64,000 nt of DNA. Source: Rhizobium rhizogenes NBRC 13257. Its GTDB lineage: Bacteria; Pseudomonadota; Alphaproteobacteria; Rhizobiales; Rhizobiaceae. Where the stretch lies: NCBI RefSeq assembly GCF_000696095.1, contig NZ_BAYX01000011.1, positions 62,001-126,000 of the forward strand, read 5' to 3'. Positions 52,030-60,626 of the stretch are shown here, in pieces. The position numbers and the translations under genes are program-made. Under the pieces are notes generated by a model. The model saw nothing but the letters and a program-made list of their open reading frames with translations, searched no databases and was not told where the DNA came from. The first letter of the stretch is position 1. Every line of letters starts with the position of its first letter.

Positions 52030-52812
52030 ATGCCCGTCTTTGCGGCCAATCTGACGATGATGTTCAACGAGTGGCAGTTTCTCGACCGTTTCGACGCGGC
52101 GGCGGAAGCCGGCTTCACCGCCGTCGAATACCTCTTTCCCTATGAATTCGCGCCGGAAGCAATCGCGGAACGGCTCGAACGCAACGGATTGACCCAGGCG
52201 CTCTTCAACATGCCGCCCGGCGATTGGAACGGCGGCGAGCGCGGACTTGCGGCCCTTCCCGATCGCTTCGAGGAGATGAAGTCGAATGTGGAAAATGCGC
52301 TCGACTATGCCGAGGCAACCGGCGTCAAGCGCCTGCATCTGATGGCAGGTCTGGCCAAGCCCGACGACGAGACAGCTATCCGCGCCTATCGCCGCTCCGT
52401 CGAATATTGTGCCGCACGACTTGCCGAAAAAGAGCTGGATCTGGTGCTGGAGCCAATCAACGGACGCAACATGCCGGGCTACTTCCTCAATGATTTCAAT
52501 CGTGCACGAGCGCTGATCGGGGAATTGGGCCGACCCAATCTCAAGCTTCAGTTCGACATCTACCATCGGCAGATCATGCATGGCGATGTCGCGATCGCCT
52601 TGCGCGAGATGATGCCGATCATCGGCCATATCCAAACCGCGAGCGTACCCTCCAGGCAGGAACCATGTAGCGAGGAGCTCAACGACGCCTTTCTGTTCGC
52701 CGAGATCGACCGGCTCGCCTATGAGGGCTTCATCGGCTGCGAATATATTCCGCGAAACCATACGCTCGACGGCCTCGGCTGGTTTGCACCGTTCAAAAGG
52801 ATAAAGGGATGA
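52030..52812 (+). CDS. otnI: 2-oxo-tetronate isomerase (hydroxypyruvate-isomerase family)
   Basis: This 260-residue TIM barrel of the Hyi/OtnI family has NLTMMFNEWQFLDRFDAAAE at the start, the metal ligands in LVLEPINGRNMPGYFLND (Glu) and LQFDIYHRQIMHGD (Asp, His), and a C-terminal FIGCEYIPRNHTLDGLGW (Glu). It would convert 2-oxo-tetronate to 3-oxo-tetronate. GGAG precedes the start and the stop overlaps the kinase start by 4 bases. Without the neighbours it would be called hydroxypyruvate isomerase; the cluster makes OtnI the better name. Confidence 0.85.
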   Translation: MPVFAANLTMMFNEWQFLDRFDAAAEAGFTAVEYLFPYEFAPEAIAERLERNGLTQALFNMPPGDWNGGERGLAALPDRFEEMKSNVENALDYAEATGVKRLHLMAGLAKPDDETAIRAYRRSVEYCAARLAEKELDLVLEPINGRNMPGYFLNDFNRARALIGELGRPNLKLQFDIYHRQIMHGDVAIALREMMPIIGHIQTASVPSRQEPCSEELNDAFLFAEIDRLAYEGFIGCEYIPRNHTLDGLGWFAPFKRIKG

Positions 52813-54089
52813 CACTCTTGCTCGGAGCGATTGCCGACGATTACACCGGTGCGTCGGATCTCGCCAACACGTTCACGAAGAACGGCCTGCGCACGGTGCA
52901 GACGATCGGCATCCCCGATCCCGATCTGCCTCTACCGGATGTGGATGCAGTCGTCGTCTCCCTCAAGATCCGCTCGGTTGCAGCGCAGGATGCCGTTTCC
53001 GCCGCGAGCAAGGCCGAAGCCTGGCTGCGCGCCCGCGGCGCGATCCATGTCCTCTACAAGATCTGCTCGACCTTCGATTCCACCGACGCCGGCAATATCG
53101 GCCCGGTGACGGACGCGTTGCGCAAGGCGGTGGGCGGCGACCCCGTCATCGTCACCCCCGCCTTCCCGGAAACCGGCCGCACCGTCTATGCCGGTCATCT
53201 GTTCGTCAACGGCGTGCCGCTCAACGAGAGCCCGTTGAAGGATCATCCGCTCAATCCGATGCACGACGCCAATCTCGTGCGGGTTCTTGCCCGGCAATCC
53301 TCCGGTAGCGTCGGGCTCGTCGATCTCGCAACCGTTGCCGGTGGTCCGGACGCTGTTAGCGCAAGGCTTGCCGCTCTTCGAGACACCGGCGTGACAGCCG
53401 TCATCGCCGATGCAGTATTTGAAAGCGATCTGGAGACCCTGGGCACCGTTGCGCTGGAAACGCCGCTCTCCACAGGCGCTTCCGGGCTCGGCCTTGGCCT
53501 TGCGCGAGCGCTCGTGCGCTCCGGCAGGATCCCGCATCCGGCGCAGGCAACCGAGGATGCAATCGGCCCTGTCGGCGGTCTCGCCGCCATTGTCGCCGGC
53601 AGCTGTTCGACGGCAACTCTGCGCCAGCTTGCCGAAGCCGAGCGTTCGATGCCCGTTCTGCGGCTTGACCCCGAAAAATTGCTCTCCGGACCTGACGAGC
53701 TTTCATCCGCCATCTCCTGGGCGGGCGACAGGATATTGGCCGGGCCGGTGGTCATCGCCGCAAGCGCCGATCCGCAAGCCGTTGGCCGCGTGCAGGCGCG
53801 CTATGGTCGCGAGGCCTCCGGCCATGCCATCGAACATGCCACATCGGTGATTGCCGCCGAACTGGTGTCTCGCGGCGTGCGGCGCCTGATCGTCGCCGGT
53901 GGCGAGACATCCGGTGCTGCCGTCGACAAGCTCGGCATTCCCGCTTTCCTGATCGGCCCGGAAATTGCACCCGGCGTGCCCGTTCTCCAAACGGTCGGAC
54001 ATATCAAGGGGAACATGCTGCTTGCCCTGAAATCCGGAAATTTCGGCGGCGACGACTTCTTCACCGCCGCACTTTCCATGATGCATTAG
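52809..54089 (+). CDS. otnK: 3-oxo-tetronate kinase (four-carbon acid sugar kinase, former DUF1537)
   Basis: The 426-residue two-domain protein starts LLGAIADDYTGASDLANTFT, the family's N-terminal substrate domain. The ATP-binding C-terminal part has VAGSCSTATLRQLAEAERSM and LIVAGGETSGAAVDKLGIPA. It phosphorylates 3-oxo-tetronate at O-4 for the decarboxylase encoded next. It overlaps the isomerase gene by 4 bases and precedes OtnC by 20. All pathway proteins are cytosolic. Confidence 0.92.
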   Translation: MTLLLGAIADDYTGASDLANTFTKNGLRTVQTIGIPDPDLPLPDVDAVVVSLKIRSVAAQDAVSAASKAEAWLRARGAIHVLYKICSTFDSTDAGNIGPVTDALRKAVGGDPVIVTPAFPETGRTVYAGHLFVNGVPLNESPLKDHPLNPMHDANLVRVLARQSSGSVGLVDLATVAGGPDAVSARLAALRDTGVTAVIADAVFESDLETLGTVALETPLSTGASGLGLGLARALVRSGRIPHPAQATEDAIGPVGGLAAIVAGSCSTATLRQLAEAERSMPVLRLDPEKLLSGPDELSSAISWAGDRILAGPVVIAASADPQAVGRVQARYGREASGHAIEHATSVIAAELVSRGVRRLIVAGGETSGAAVDKLGIPAFLIGPEIAPGVPVLQTVGHIKGNMLLALKSGNFGGDDFFTAALSMMH

Positions 54090-54109
54090 GCAATCGAGGT
54101 AGGGACACC

Positions 54110-54748
54110 ATGACCGAAGAAGCGGAACTGCGCGACAAGATCGCCCGCATGGGCGCGCTGCTCTACAATCGTCAGCTGGCCCATGGCAGCGCCGGCAATC
54201 TCTCCGTCCGCCTCGACGACGGTTCGATCCTGGTGACGCCCACCAATTCAAGCCTTGGATTTCTGGACGCTGCCAGGATATCCAAGGTTTCTCCCACAGG
54301 CGAGCTTCTGGCGGGCGATCCGCCCTCCAAGGAAGCCTTCTTCCATCTTGCTGTCTATGAAGAGCGACCCGCTGCCCGCGCAGTGGTGCATCTTCATTCC
54401 ACCTATTCGGTGGCCGTCTCCTGCCTGTGCCATGACAATACCGACAATGTGCTGCCGCCGCTGACCGCTTATCACGTCATGCGGGTCGGCAAGCTCCCGC
54501 TGCTGAAATACTTCCGGCCGGGAGACAGAGCCCTGGCGGAAGCCGTGCGTCTTGCCGCCCGTGACCATCGCGCCATGCTGCTCGCCAATCACGGACCGAT
54601 CGTTTCGGGCAAGACATTGGAAGAAGCAATCTACGCCTATGAGGAGCTGGAAGAGACATCCAAGCTCTTCTTCCTATTGGGAGACCGCAAGACGTCCCCC
54701 CTTTCTCTCGAAGAGGTTGCCGAACTCAACGCGGCCTTTCCAAGCTGA
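54110..54748 (+). CDS. otnC: 3-oxo-tetronate 4-phosphate decarboxylase (class II aldolase family)
   Basis: This 212-residue class II aldolase-fold enzyme has HGSAGNLSVRLDDGSILVTP, zinc histidines in VVHLHSTYSVAVSCLC, and the later LLANHGPIVSGKTLEEAIYA. In tetronate clusters it removes CO2 from 3-oxo-tetronate-4-phosphate to give dihydroxyacetone phosphate. It is last in the operon. Compared with the other class II aldolase in this window, it keeps the common NHG motif and has the decarboxylase-type context. Confidence 0.88.
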   Translation: MTEEAELRDKIARMGALLYNRQLAHGSAGNLSVRLDDGSILVTPTNSSLGFLDAARISKVSPTGELLAGDPPSKEAFFHLAVYEERPAARAVVHLHSTYSVAVSCLCHDNTDNVLPPLTAYHVMRVGKLPLLKYFRPGDRALAEAVRLAARDHRAMLLANHGPIVSGKTLEEAIYAYEELEETSKLFFLLGDRKTSPLSLEEVAELNAAFPS

Positions 54749-54897
54749 TTTCAGCCCCCGAGAACAAAAAACCTCCCAGCCGAATTTCGGTGAACGGCCT
54801 ATTCACGCCATGTTCACCTGCAAAGAGTCATTGTGGAAACACTCGATTAACCGAGTCGAAGATTTGCATTTCAAGACGCATCGCGTCGGAGGTGATC

Positions 54898-55239
54898 ATG
54901 ATGAAGAAGACAATTCTCACGGTTTTGCTCGCAGCTACGGTCGCCGGCAGCGTGTTGGCCCCAGCCGGCTTTGCCCAGGCCCAAGAGTATGGTCGGTACC
55001 GCGATTGGAACGATGGCCCGCGCCGACATCATCACCATAATGGCGGTGCCATCGCTGGCGGCGTAGCAGCCGGGCTTATCGGCGGCTTGATCGGCGGCGC
55101 GATCGTCAATGGTGGCGGCGGTGGCTATGGTTATGCAGCTCCTCCCCCCCCTCCGCCGAGATGCTGGAGTGAAAGCCGTCCGGTTCAAAACGAATATGAC
55201 GACGGCTGGCATTACGAGCGGATGCGCGTCTGCGATTAA
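54898..55239 (+). CDS. Small secreted Gly/His-rich protein
   Basis: The 113-residue protein starts at the first ATG of a pair with GGAGGTGATC upstream. It has a signal peptide (KKTILTVLLAATVAGSVLAP, cleaved near residue 25), a His cluster (RRHHHHNGG), a glycine-zipper hydrophobic stretch (GVAAGLIGGLIGGAIV), a run of prolines and a C-terminal module with WHYERMRVCD. Similar small glycine-zipper proteins are common in rhizobia with no known role. The His cluster could bind metal. It is a single gene with a good terminator. Confidence 0.75.
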   Translation: MMKKTILTVLLAATVAGSVLAPAGFAQAQEYGRYRDWNDGPRRHHHHNGGAIAGGVAAGLIGGLIGGAIVNGGGGGYGYAAPPPPPPRCWSESRPVQNEYDDGWHYERMRVCD

Positions 55240-55267
55240 AGACCTCGAATCTTAACGTCTAAACATG

Positions 55268-55290
55268 AGGCGCCGACACCATCGGCGCCT
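55268..55290 (+). terminator. Intrinsic-type terminator after the Gly/His-rich gene
   Basis: AGGCGCCGA (55268-55276) and TCGGCGCCT (55282-55290) form a perfect 9-bp stem with a 5-base loop, followed by TTTG. It lies 28 bases after the stop codon and 25 before the end of the convergent response-regulator gene, so it may serve both. Confidence 0.65.
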
Positions 55291-55314
55291 TTGTCGTTTG
55301 CAGCCGCTCGTCCC

Positions 55315-55791
55315 TCAGCGGCTCGTGGGATCACTACCGCGCCGGACGAACGGGGATTGTCCCGTCAGCTCGGTCAGCGCCCGAAACAGGAAGCGTGTTT
55401 CGAGCAGATTGAATATTCTCAAAAGAGTTTCCACCGCGTCGATCGGCTTTACAAGAAAGTCCTTGGCGCCGAGCGACAGAGCCCTGCGCCGGGTTTCGAT
55501 CGAAATATCGGCCGTTAGCACGACGATGGGGATAAAGGACGTCGGCCCCGTCAGCCGGGAAAAGGCGTCCAGAAGCGCAAAACCGTCGATATGGGGCATC
55601 ATCAGGTCAAGCAGGATGATATCCGGGCTGATCTCGTTGAAAAGCCGGACGGCCTCCCTGGGATCGGTCGTCGTCGTCACCTTCTTGAAGCCTTCACGGC
55701 GCAACAGTCGCTCCAGAAGAGCGACATTGGCGGCCTCGTCGTCGATGACCAGTACGCTCGCTTCGGCGGCGATATCGATTTGCGGGTTCAT
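55315..55791 (-). CDS. Single-domain (CheY-like) response regulator
   Basis: The 158-residue receiver has the acidic pair in VLVIDDEAANVALLERLL, the phospho-acceptor Asp in DIILLDLMMPHIDGFALL, the Thr in VVLTADISIETR and the Lys in DFLVKPIDAVETLL. About 30 residues follow without an output domain. It overlaps the hybrid kinase gene by 4 bases. It probably receives phosphate from that kinase and acts by protein contact or as a phosphate sink in the relay. Confidence 0.88.
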   Translation of the reverse strand: MNPQIDIAAEASVLVIDDEAANVALLERLLRREGFKKVTTTTDPREAVRLFNEISPDIILLDLMMPHIDGFALLDAFSRLTGPTSFIPIVVLTADISIETRRRALSLGAKDFLVKPIDAVETLLRIFNLLETRFLFRALTELTGQSPFVRRGSDPTSR

Positions 55792-58136
55792 TGCGCCATA
55801 ACCTCATCGAGCGTCTGAAGGAACTGTCTTATGTCGAGCGGCTTCGCAAGAAAGCGCGTTGCCCCCTTCTGCAGCGCACCCTGCCGCGTCGCTTCCGTCG
55901 CATCGGCACTGATGACGATCACCGGTATGGCCCGCGTCTCACTATCAGCCCTTAGACTTTTCAATACCTCCAGGCCACTGATATCCGGCAGATTGATGTC
56001 GAGCAGGATGAGATTTGGTTGATGCTCGCGCGCAAGCGTCAATCCGACACCGCCCAGCATGGCCGGAATGACCTTGGCGCTGCAATACCGCGACATCACG
56101 TTTTCGATCAGGTTCAGGCTGGCGGGATTGTCCTCGACACAGAGGACGACATCCAGTTCACGCTTGCCCGCGAGAGGAGCCGGAGACTCAGCCGCAATAC
56201 GCGGTATGACCGACGAAGACGACGCCGCCGGCGCAAAGACGGTGAACGTCGTGCCCTCCGTACCGGTAGAACCAAGCTCCAGCTTTCCGCCCATCGCCTG
56301 CATCAGATGCTGAGACAAGGCGAGCCCCAATCCGGTCCCCGACGTGGCGTTGCTGTCGGCGCCGAGACGCTCGAAAGGCTGGAATAGCCGCTCCCTCTTG
56401 TTCGGAGCGATACCGAAACCAGTATCGCTAATGTCGATGGCAAGCATATCGCCGTCCACAAGCCGGGTGGACACATGCAGCGTTCCTCCTTCGCGATTGA
56501 ATTTTATCGCGTTGGACAGAAGGTTCAGAAGCACCTGGAGGAAACGTCTACGATCGATAGTGACAGCGGCGCCGGCGGCATGATCGATCTCGACGACAAT
56601 GCCGACCTTGCGAGGCGCGGCCAGCGGGCGGGCAAGGTCCACGGCCTCCCCAACGATCTCGCCGGCGTCCAGCGTTTCGATATAGAGCTCCATCCGCCCG
56701 GCATCGATGCGGGCTAGGTCGAGCAAATCGTCGAGCAAGCTGAGAAGATGCCGGCCGGCCCTCAGAATCTGGGCCAGGCTCGCCTGCGTCTCGGGCTCGT
56801 TCAGATCCATTTCCAAAATCTGGGCAAAGCCGAGAATGGAATTGAGAGGCGTCCTAAACTCGTGGCTCAAGCGCGAGTGAAAGGCGCTTCTGGCTTCGCT
56901 CGCCTGCTCGGCCTTGTATCGGGCGGCCAGCAACTCCTCTTCGTTGCGTTTGCGATCGGTGATATCGCGGGTGATCTTCGAAAAGCCCCGCGGATTGCCG
57001 TTCTCGTCGTGCAGCGCGGTGACCACGACATTGGCCCAGAAACGCGAGCCGTCCTTGCGCACTCGCCACCCCTCGTCTTCGACGCGGCCATCGGCCTGCG
57101 CCCGCTCAAGCTCTTGGCTTGGCAGCGTATCGCGAACCTCTTGCGGATAAAATCGCGAGAAATGCTCGCCGATAATCTCGTCGGCCGTATATCCCTTGAT
57201 CCGCTCGGCGCCCGAATTCCAGCTCACCACCCGCCCCTGCTGGTCGAGCCCGAAAATTCCATAGTCGTGGACGCCATCGACGAGGAGACGGAAGCGTTCC
57301 TCGCTTTCGCGAAGCGCGTTTTCGCGTTGCTTGAGGAGAAGGCTTGCCTCCTGAAGCGCTCGCGAGAGCGCACCGAGTTCGTCGCGCGCATGTTCTCCCG
57401 ATGTCACCGGCTGCCCCATCGCCAGAAGACGCGCCGTCTTTTGCAGCGAGGCAACCCGCCGGACGATGCCGTTCGACATCAGAATGATCGCCACGACACA
57501 GCCGACCAGACCGACGATCGCGCCGATGATCGTGATCCACTGGGCTCTGTCTCGGATGGCATCGGCTTGCTTCGTCCGCTCCTGAAGAAGAGCATCCTCG
57601 CGCTCGCGCATCTGCTGAATGCGGGCGCGCAGCTCATCCAGCACCACCTTGTTGTCCACCAACGTGCGGCGCATGTCGTCATTGATCGACTGATTGCTCC
57701 CGCGGCCCTTTTCCAACAGATCGTTGAGGCCAGCAAGCTTCTGGAAGACAAGCGGCTCCATGCCGTCGAGGCGGGCGCGCTGCTCGGCGTCGGTTATCAA
57801 TGGCCGCATTGCGGCAAAGACGCTGGGGAGTTCGGCATTGGCCTTTTCGAAGGGCTGAAGAAACGCGGCGTCTCCGGTCAGCAGGTAGCCGCGAACACCC
57901 GAGGCGCCCTCGGCCAAAAGTGCATGCAGCTCCAGAATGTCGGACTGGATGGCGAAGGTCACGCGCACATAATCTTCGGCGCGGCGGCTTTCCCGATCGG
58001 CCAGGAACGCGGATCCAAGAGCGATCAGCAGGCAGATCAATGGAAGAGCGATCACGATCACTCCCTTGCGAGCAAGGGGCTGATCGAGGAAGCGAAGGGA
58101 CAGGCCCGTCTTGTCGGTCATGTCGCCACTCGTCAA
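55788..58136 (-). CDS. Hybrid sensor histidine kinase (CHASE3-HAMP-PAS-kinase-receiver)
   Basis: The protein has about 782 residues from a TTG that overlaps the upstream stop (TTGA); an ATG at 58121 is the alternative. Two membrane helices (about 25-45 and 185-205) flank a CHASE3 sensor (ASGVRGYLLTGDAAFLQPFE). HAMP, a PAS domain (FRLLVDGVHDYGIFGLDQQG), the H box FHSRLSHEFRTPLNSILGFA, an ATPase domain (GTGLGLALSQHLMQAMGG) and a C-terminal receiver (LNLILLDINLPDISGLEVL-like Asp) complete the chain. It is the third gene of a four-gene overlapping operon and should pass phosphate to the single-domain regulator that follows. Confidence 0.9.
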   Translation of the reverse strand: MTSGDMTDKTGLSLRFLDQPLARKGVIVIALPLICLLIALGSAFLADRESRRAEDYVRVTFAIQSDILELHALLAEGASGVRGYLLTGDAAFLQPFEKANAELPSVFAAMRPLITDAEQRARLDGMEPLVFQKLAGLNDLLEKGRGSNQSINDDMRRTLVDNKVVLDELRARIQQMREREDALLQERTKQADAIRDRAQWITIIGAIVGLVGCVVAIILMSNGIVRRVASLQKTARLLAMGQPVTSGEHARDELGALSRALQEASLLLKQRENALRESEERFRLLVDGVHDYGIFGLDQQGRVVSWNSGAERIKGYTADEIIGEHFSRFYPQEVRDTLPSQELERAQADGRVEDEGWRVRKDGSRFWANVVVTALHDENGNPRGFSKITRDITDRKRNEEELLAARYKAEQASEARSAFHSRLSHEFRTPLNSILGFAQILEMDLNEPETQASLAQILRAGRHLLSLLDDLLDLARIDAGRMELYIETLDAGEIVGEAVDLARPLAAPRKVGIVVEIDHAAGAAVTIDRRRFLQVLLNLLSNAIKFNREGGTLHVSTRLVDGDMLAIDISDTGFGIAPNKRERLFQPFERLGADSNATSGTGLGLALSQHLMQAMGGKLELGSTGTEGTTFTVFAPAASSSSVIPRIAAESPAPLAGKRELDVVLCVEDNPASLNLIENVMSRYCSAKVIPAMLGGVGLTLAREHQPNLILLDINLPDISGLEVLKSLRADSETRAIPVIVISADATEATRQGALQKGATRFLAKPLDIRQFLQTLDEVMAQ

Positions 58137-58786
58137 AGCTCGTTCTTTCGCAGCAGACCCGCCTGGATCGCCAGAACCGCCGCCTGCGTGCGATCAGTGA
58201 CGCCGAGCTTGCTCAGGATGCGCTCGACATGCACCTTCACCGTCCCCGGTGAAATCGACAGCGCTCGCGCGATGCCCTTGTTGGTTTCGCCAGTGGTCAG
58301 GCTACAGAGAATTTCGCGCTCCCGGTTCGTCAGTCTCTCAATGACCATCTCTGCCGGCGATTCTCGGTCTATCCTCGCCAGCATCTTGCGCATCAGATCC
58401 GCGTCAAAAAACGCCTGTCCATCCAACACGATATCAATGGTGCGCAGCAGGCTCTCGCGGCTGACATCCTTGAGGAGATAACCGCTCGCCCCAACCTTGA
58501 TCGCCGCACTGAGGTAGTCGATGCTCTCATGCATGGTGAGCATGACGATCTTGGTGTCCGGAGCGATTTTCCGGATTTCCGCGGCAGCCCCGAGACCATC
58601 GAGCGGCGTCATGCGAATATCGAGGAGGATGAGATCTGGACGCAAGCGATCGCACAACTCGACCGCCTCCAGCCCATTCTTTGCCTGTCCGACGATGTCC
58701 AGGTTCTCCGATGTCGCAAGAACGGCGGCAATCCCCGAGCGCGCGAGATCATGGTCGTCGGCGATGACGATCGATGCAGTCTTCAT
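58133..58786 (-). CDS. NarL/FixJ-family response regulator
   Basis: The 217-residue protein has a receiver (IVIADDHDLARSGIAAVLAT; Asp in LILLDIRMTPLDGLG; Lys in LLKDVSRE) and a LuxR-type HTH near the C-terminus (LTNREREILCSLTTGETNKG then LSISPGTVKVHVERILSKLG). It overlaps both the upstream kinase and the downstream hybrid kinase by 4 bases. Its cognate kinase is the HisKA_3 protein encoded just before. It is the only DNA-binding output in the relay. Confidence 0.92.
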   Translation of the reverse strand: MKTASIVIADDHDLARSGIAAVLATSENLDIVGQAKNGLEAVELCDRLRPDLILLDIRMTPLDGLGAAAEIRKIAPDTKIVMLTMHESIDYLSAAIKVGASGYLLKDVSRESLLRTIDIVLDGQAFFDADLMRKMLARIDRESPAEMVIERLTNREREILCSLTTGETNKGIARALSISPGTVKVHVERILSKLGVTDRTQAAVLAIQAGLLRKNEL

Positions 58787-59976
58787 GGAGACGATTCCCG
58801 GTTCAAGTCAGTTGGCACTTCCGCCAGCAGGCGGGTTCCAGCGCCCGGCGCGCTGTCGATCGACAGGGTTCCGCCGACCAGCGCCAGGCGCTCACGCATC
58901 GCCGGCAGGCCGACCCCATGTCCCCTCTCCGGCCGATGATCACTAGCGGCAAAGCCGCGCCCATCGTCGGATATCGTCAGCGTGACGATCCCTTCCGCGT
59001 TTTCGGCAAGCTCAATGCGAACATGCTTGCAGGCCGCATGTTTTTCAGCATTTGCGAGCGCCTCCTGGGCAACGCGATAAAGGACGATCTCGACGGCGCG
59101 CGGGAGCCGTGTGTCGCCAAGCTGATCCGAGAAGGAGACATGTTCGATCCGCATCGAATCCAGTTTCGCCCGGATCGCCGCGGCAAGACCGAGATCATCG
59201 AGTTCGGCCGGCCGCAGATCGGCGATGGCAAGCCTGATATCGCCGACACAGCGACGGGCAAGATCGATACAGTTGGTCAGCTTCTGGGCGGTCTGCACGT
59301 CAATATCCTGGCCGACCGTTGCTGCTTCCAGATGAAGCAGCAAGCTGACAAGGCTCTGGGCGACACCGTCATGAAGATCATAGGCAACGCGGGCGCGTTC
59401 TTTTTCCTGGGCGCCGATCATCTCGCCGACCAGATGGGCAAGCATGGCCTCGCGGCTCCGCAGCGCCTCTGTGAAGGTTTCACGCTCCTGCCGGCGCCTC
59501 TTGTCGTTGAGAGCCGCCAGAAGCTGGTCGGCAACGATTTTCAGCGTTTGCTGGTCGTCATCGGTCGTCAGGGCCTGCATCTCAGGTGCAAGGGACACAG
59601 AAATCTCGGGATCGTCTCCCTCGAGGTGGACGGTAAAAACGATTCCCAAGGACGGTTTCGACGCAGCGCGTTCGTAACGAATGGCCTCAGCCGCCGGGTC
59701 GCCGGGAAACTCGATCCGCGCGGCGGATGCGCCGCAGAAGGAACAAACAAGGGCAAGCACCTGCCGGGCGGCGATCTCGAAGTCCATCGTGTCGAGAATG
59801 GTTCGTGCCTCGACGATCAGCCTCAGGCGTGCGGCTTTTGCTTCGGACTCCCTGTAGAGCCGACGCAGTTCTCTCACGGGAGATTCTAGGTTTTCCACTG
59901 TCTCTGGTCTCTGGCACGAGCCGGCGCCTGATGCCCGGTATCGTCTTAGATAGACATTCCGTAAGCCGATGAACAT
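58783..59976 (-). CDS. Soluble GAF-type histidine kinase (HisKA_3, NarX/DegS class)
   Basis: The protein has up to 397 residues; the first 25 are weakly coding-like and a start further in is possible. A coiled segment (LRRLYRESEAKAARLRLIVE) leads to a GAF-like sensor (about 50-170), then the HisKA_3 box EKERARVAYDLHDGVAQSL with the phospho-His, and a short ATPase domain (DDGRGF, GHGVGLPAMRERLALVGG). No membrane helix is seen, so the signal is cytosolic, perhaps redox or a small ligand. It heads the four-gene operon and is divergent from a secreted SnoaL-like protein. Confidence 0.85.
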   Translation of the reverse strand: MFIGLRNVYLRRYRASGAGSCQRPETVENLESPVRELRRLYRESEAKAARLRLIVEARTILDTMDFEIAARQVLALVCSFCGASAARIEFPGDPAAEAIRYERAASKPSLGIVFTVHLEGDDPEISVSLAPEMQALTTDDDQQTLKIVADQLLAALNDKRRRQERETFTEALRSREAMLAHLVGEMIGAQEKERARVAYDLHDGVAQSLVSLLLHLEAATVGQDIDVQTAQKLTNCIDLARRCVGDIRLAIADLRPAELDDLGLAAAIRAKLDSMRIEHVSFSDQLGDTRLPRAVEIVLYRVAQEALANAEKHAACKHVRIELAENAEGIVTLTISDDGRGFAASDHRPERGHGVGLPAMRERLALVGGTLSIDSAPGAGTRLLAEVPTDLNRESSP

Positions 59977-60097
59977 ACGCCAACCGGCATATCATTTCAC
60001 CGCCAACCAGCAGATCGTTTCAGCATTTGAGCGGACTTATCTTCAGGCTACCGGCGATGAGGCCGGAGAAAACAGTCAAAATTGGAGATACCCCCTT

Positions 60098-60547
60098 ATG
60101 TATAAACTTGTCATGGTCGCCGCTGTCGCTACTGTCCTGGCTGGCCAGGCAATGGCCGCCGAATGCACGCCGATCACCGAAAAGCAGGTGGAAGGCCTCT
60201 TCGACCGCTGGAACACTTCGCTCGCAACGCTAAGCCCGGAAAAGGTCGTCGAGAACTACGCCCCGGACGCGGTTCTCCTGCCGACGCTCTCCAACAAGCC
60301 ACGCCTGACCCAGGAAGAGCGCAAGACCTATTTCACGGACTTCCTGAAGAAGAAGCCGCAGGGCAAGATCGACAGCCGTACGATCAAGATCGGTTGCGAC
60401 AAGGTGATCGACACCGGCACCTATACCTTCACGCTTGCCGACGGCACGAAGGTTCCGGCCCGCTACACCTTCACCTACAAGTTCGAACATGGAAAATGGC
60501 TGATCACGTCGCATCACTCGTCGGCGATGCCGGAAACCCATAGCTAA
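60098..60547 (+). CDS. Secreted SnoaL-like (SgcJ/EcaC, CaMKII-association-type) protein
   Basis: The 149-residue protein starts at ATG 60098, with GGAG 10 bases upstream, and has a signal peptide (YKLVMVAAVATVLAGQAMAA). The mature part is an NTF2-like alpha-beta cone: TEKQVEGLFDRWNTSLATLS, VVENYAPDAVLLPTLSN, and the C-terminal strands RYTFTYKFEHGKWLITSHHS. Members of this family are small periplasmic proteins in many Gram-negatives and their ligands are unknown. It is a monocistronic gene, convergent with the ABC importer. The frame upstream of the signal peptide is not part of it. Confidence 0.82.
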   Translation: MYKLVMVAAVATVLAGQAMAAECTPITEKQVEGLFDRWNTSLATLSPEKVVENYAPDAVLLPTLSNKPRLTQEERKTYFTDFLKKKPQGKIDSRTIKIGCDKVIDTGTYTFTLADGTKVPARYTFTYKFEHGKWLITSHHSSAMPETHS

Positions 60548-60566
60548 CACCGACCCACATGACGCG

Positions 60567-60598
60567 TTCCGATGCGCCTGAAACAGGGCGCATCGGAA
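60567..60598. terminator. Bidirectional hairpin between convergent genes
   Basis: TTCCGATGCGCC (60567-60578) and GGCGCATCGGAA (60587-60598) form a perfect 12-bp stem with an 8-base loop, 20 bases after the SnoaL-like gene and 29 before the end of the convergent ATPase gene. No T-run is present. Confidence 0.55.
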
Positions 60599-60626
60599 AT
60601 GCACCATTAAAGTCTGAGATCAAACA

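Noticed and set aside
56748..58481. 577-codon plus-strand frame opposite the hybrid kinase
   Set aside because: The kinase frame shows every expected domain. The other frame crosses a gene junction without any recognisable sequence.
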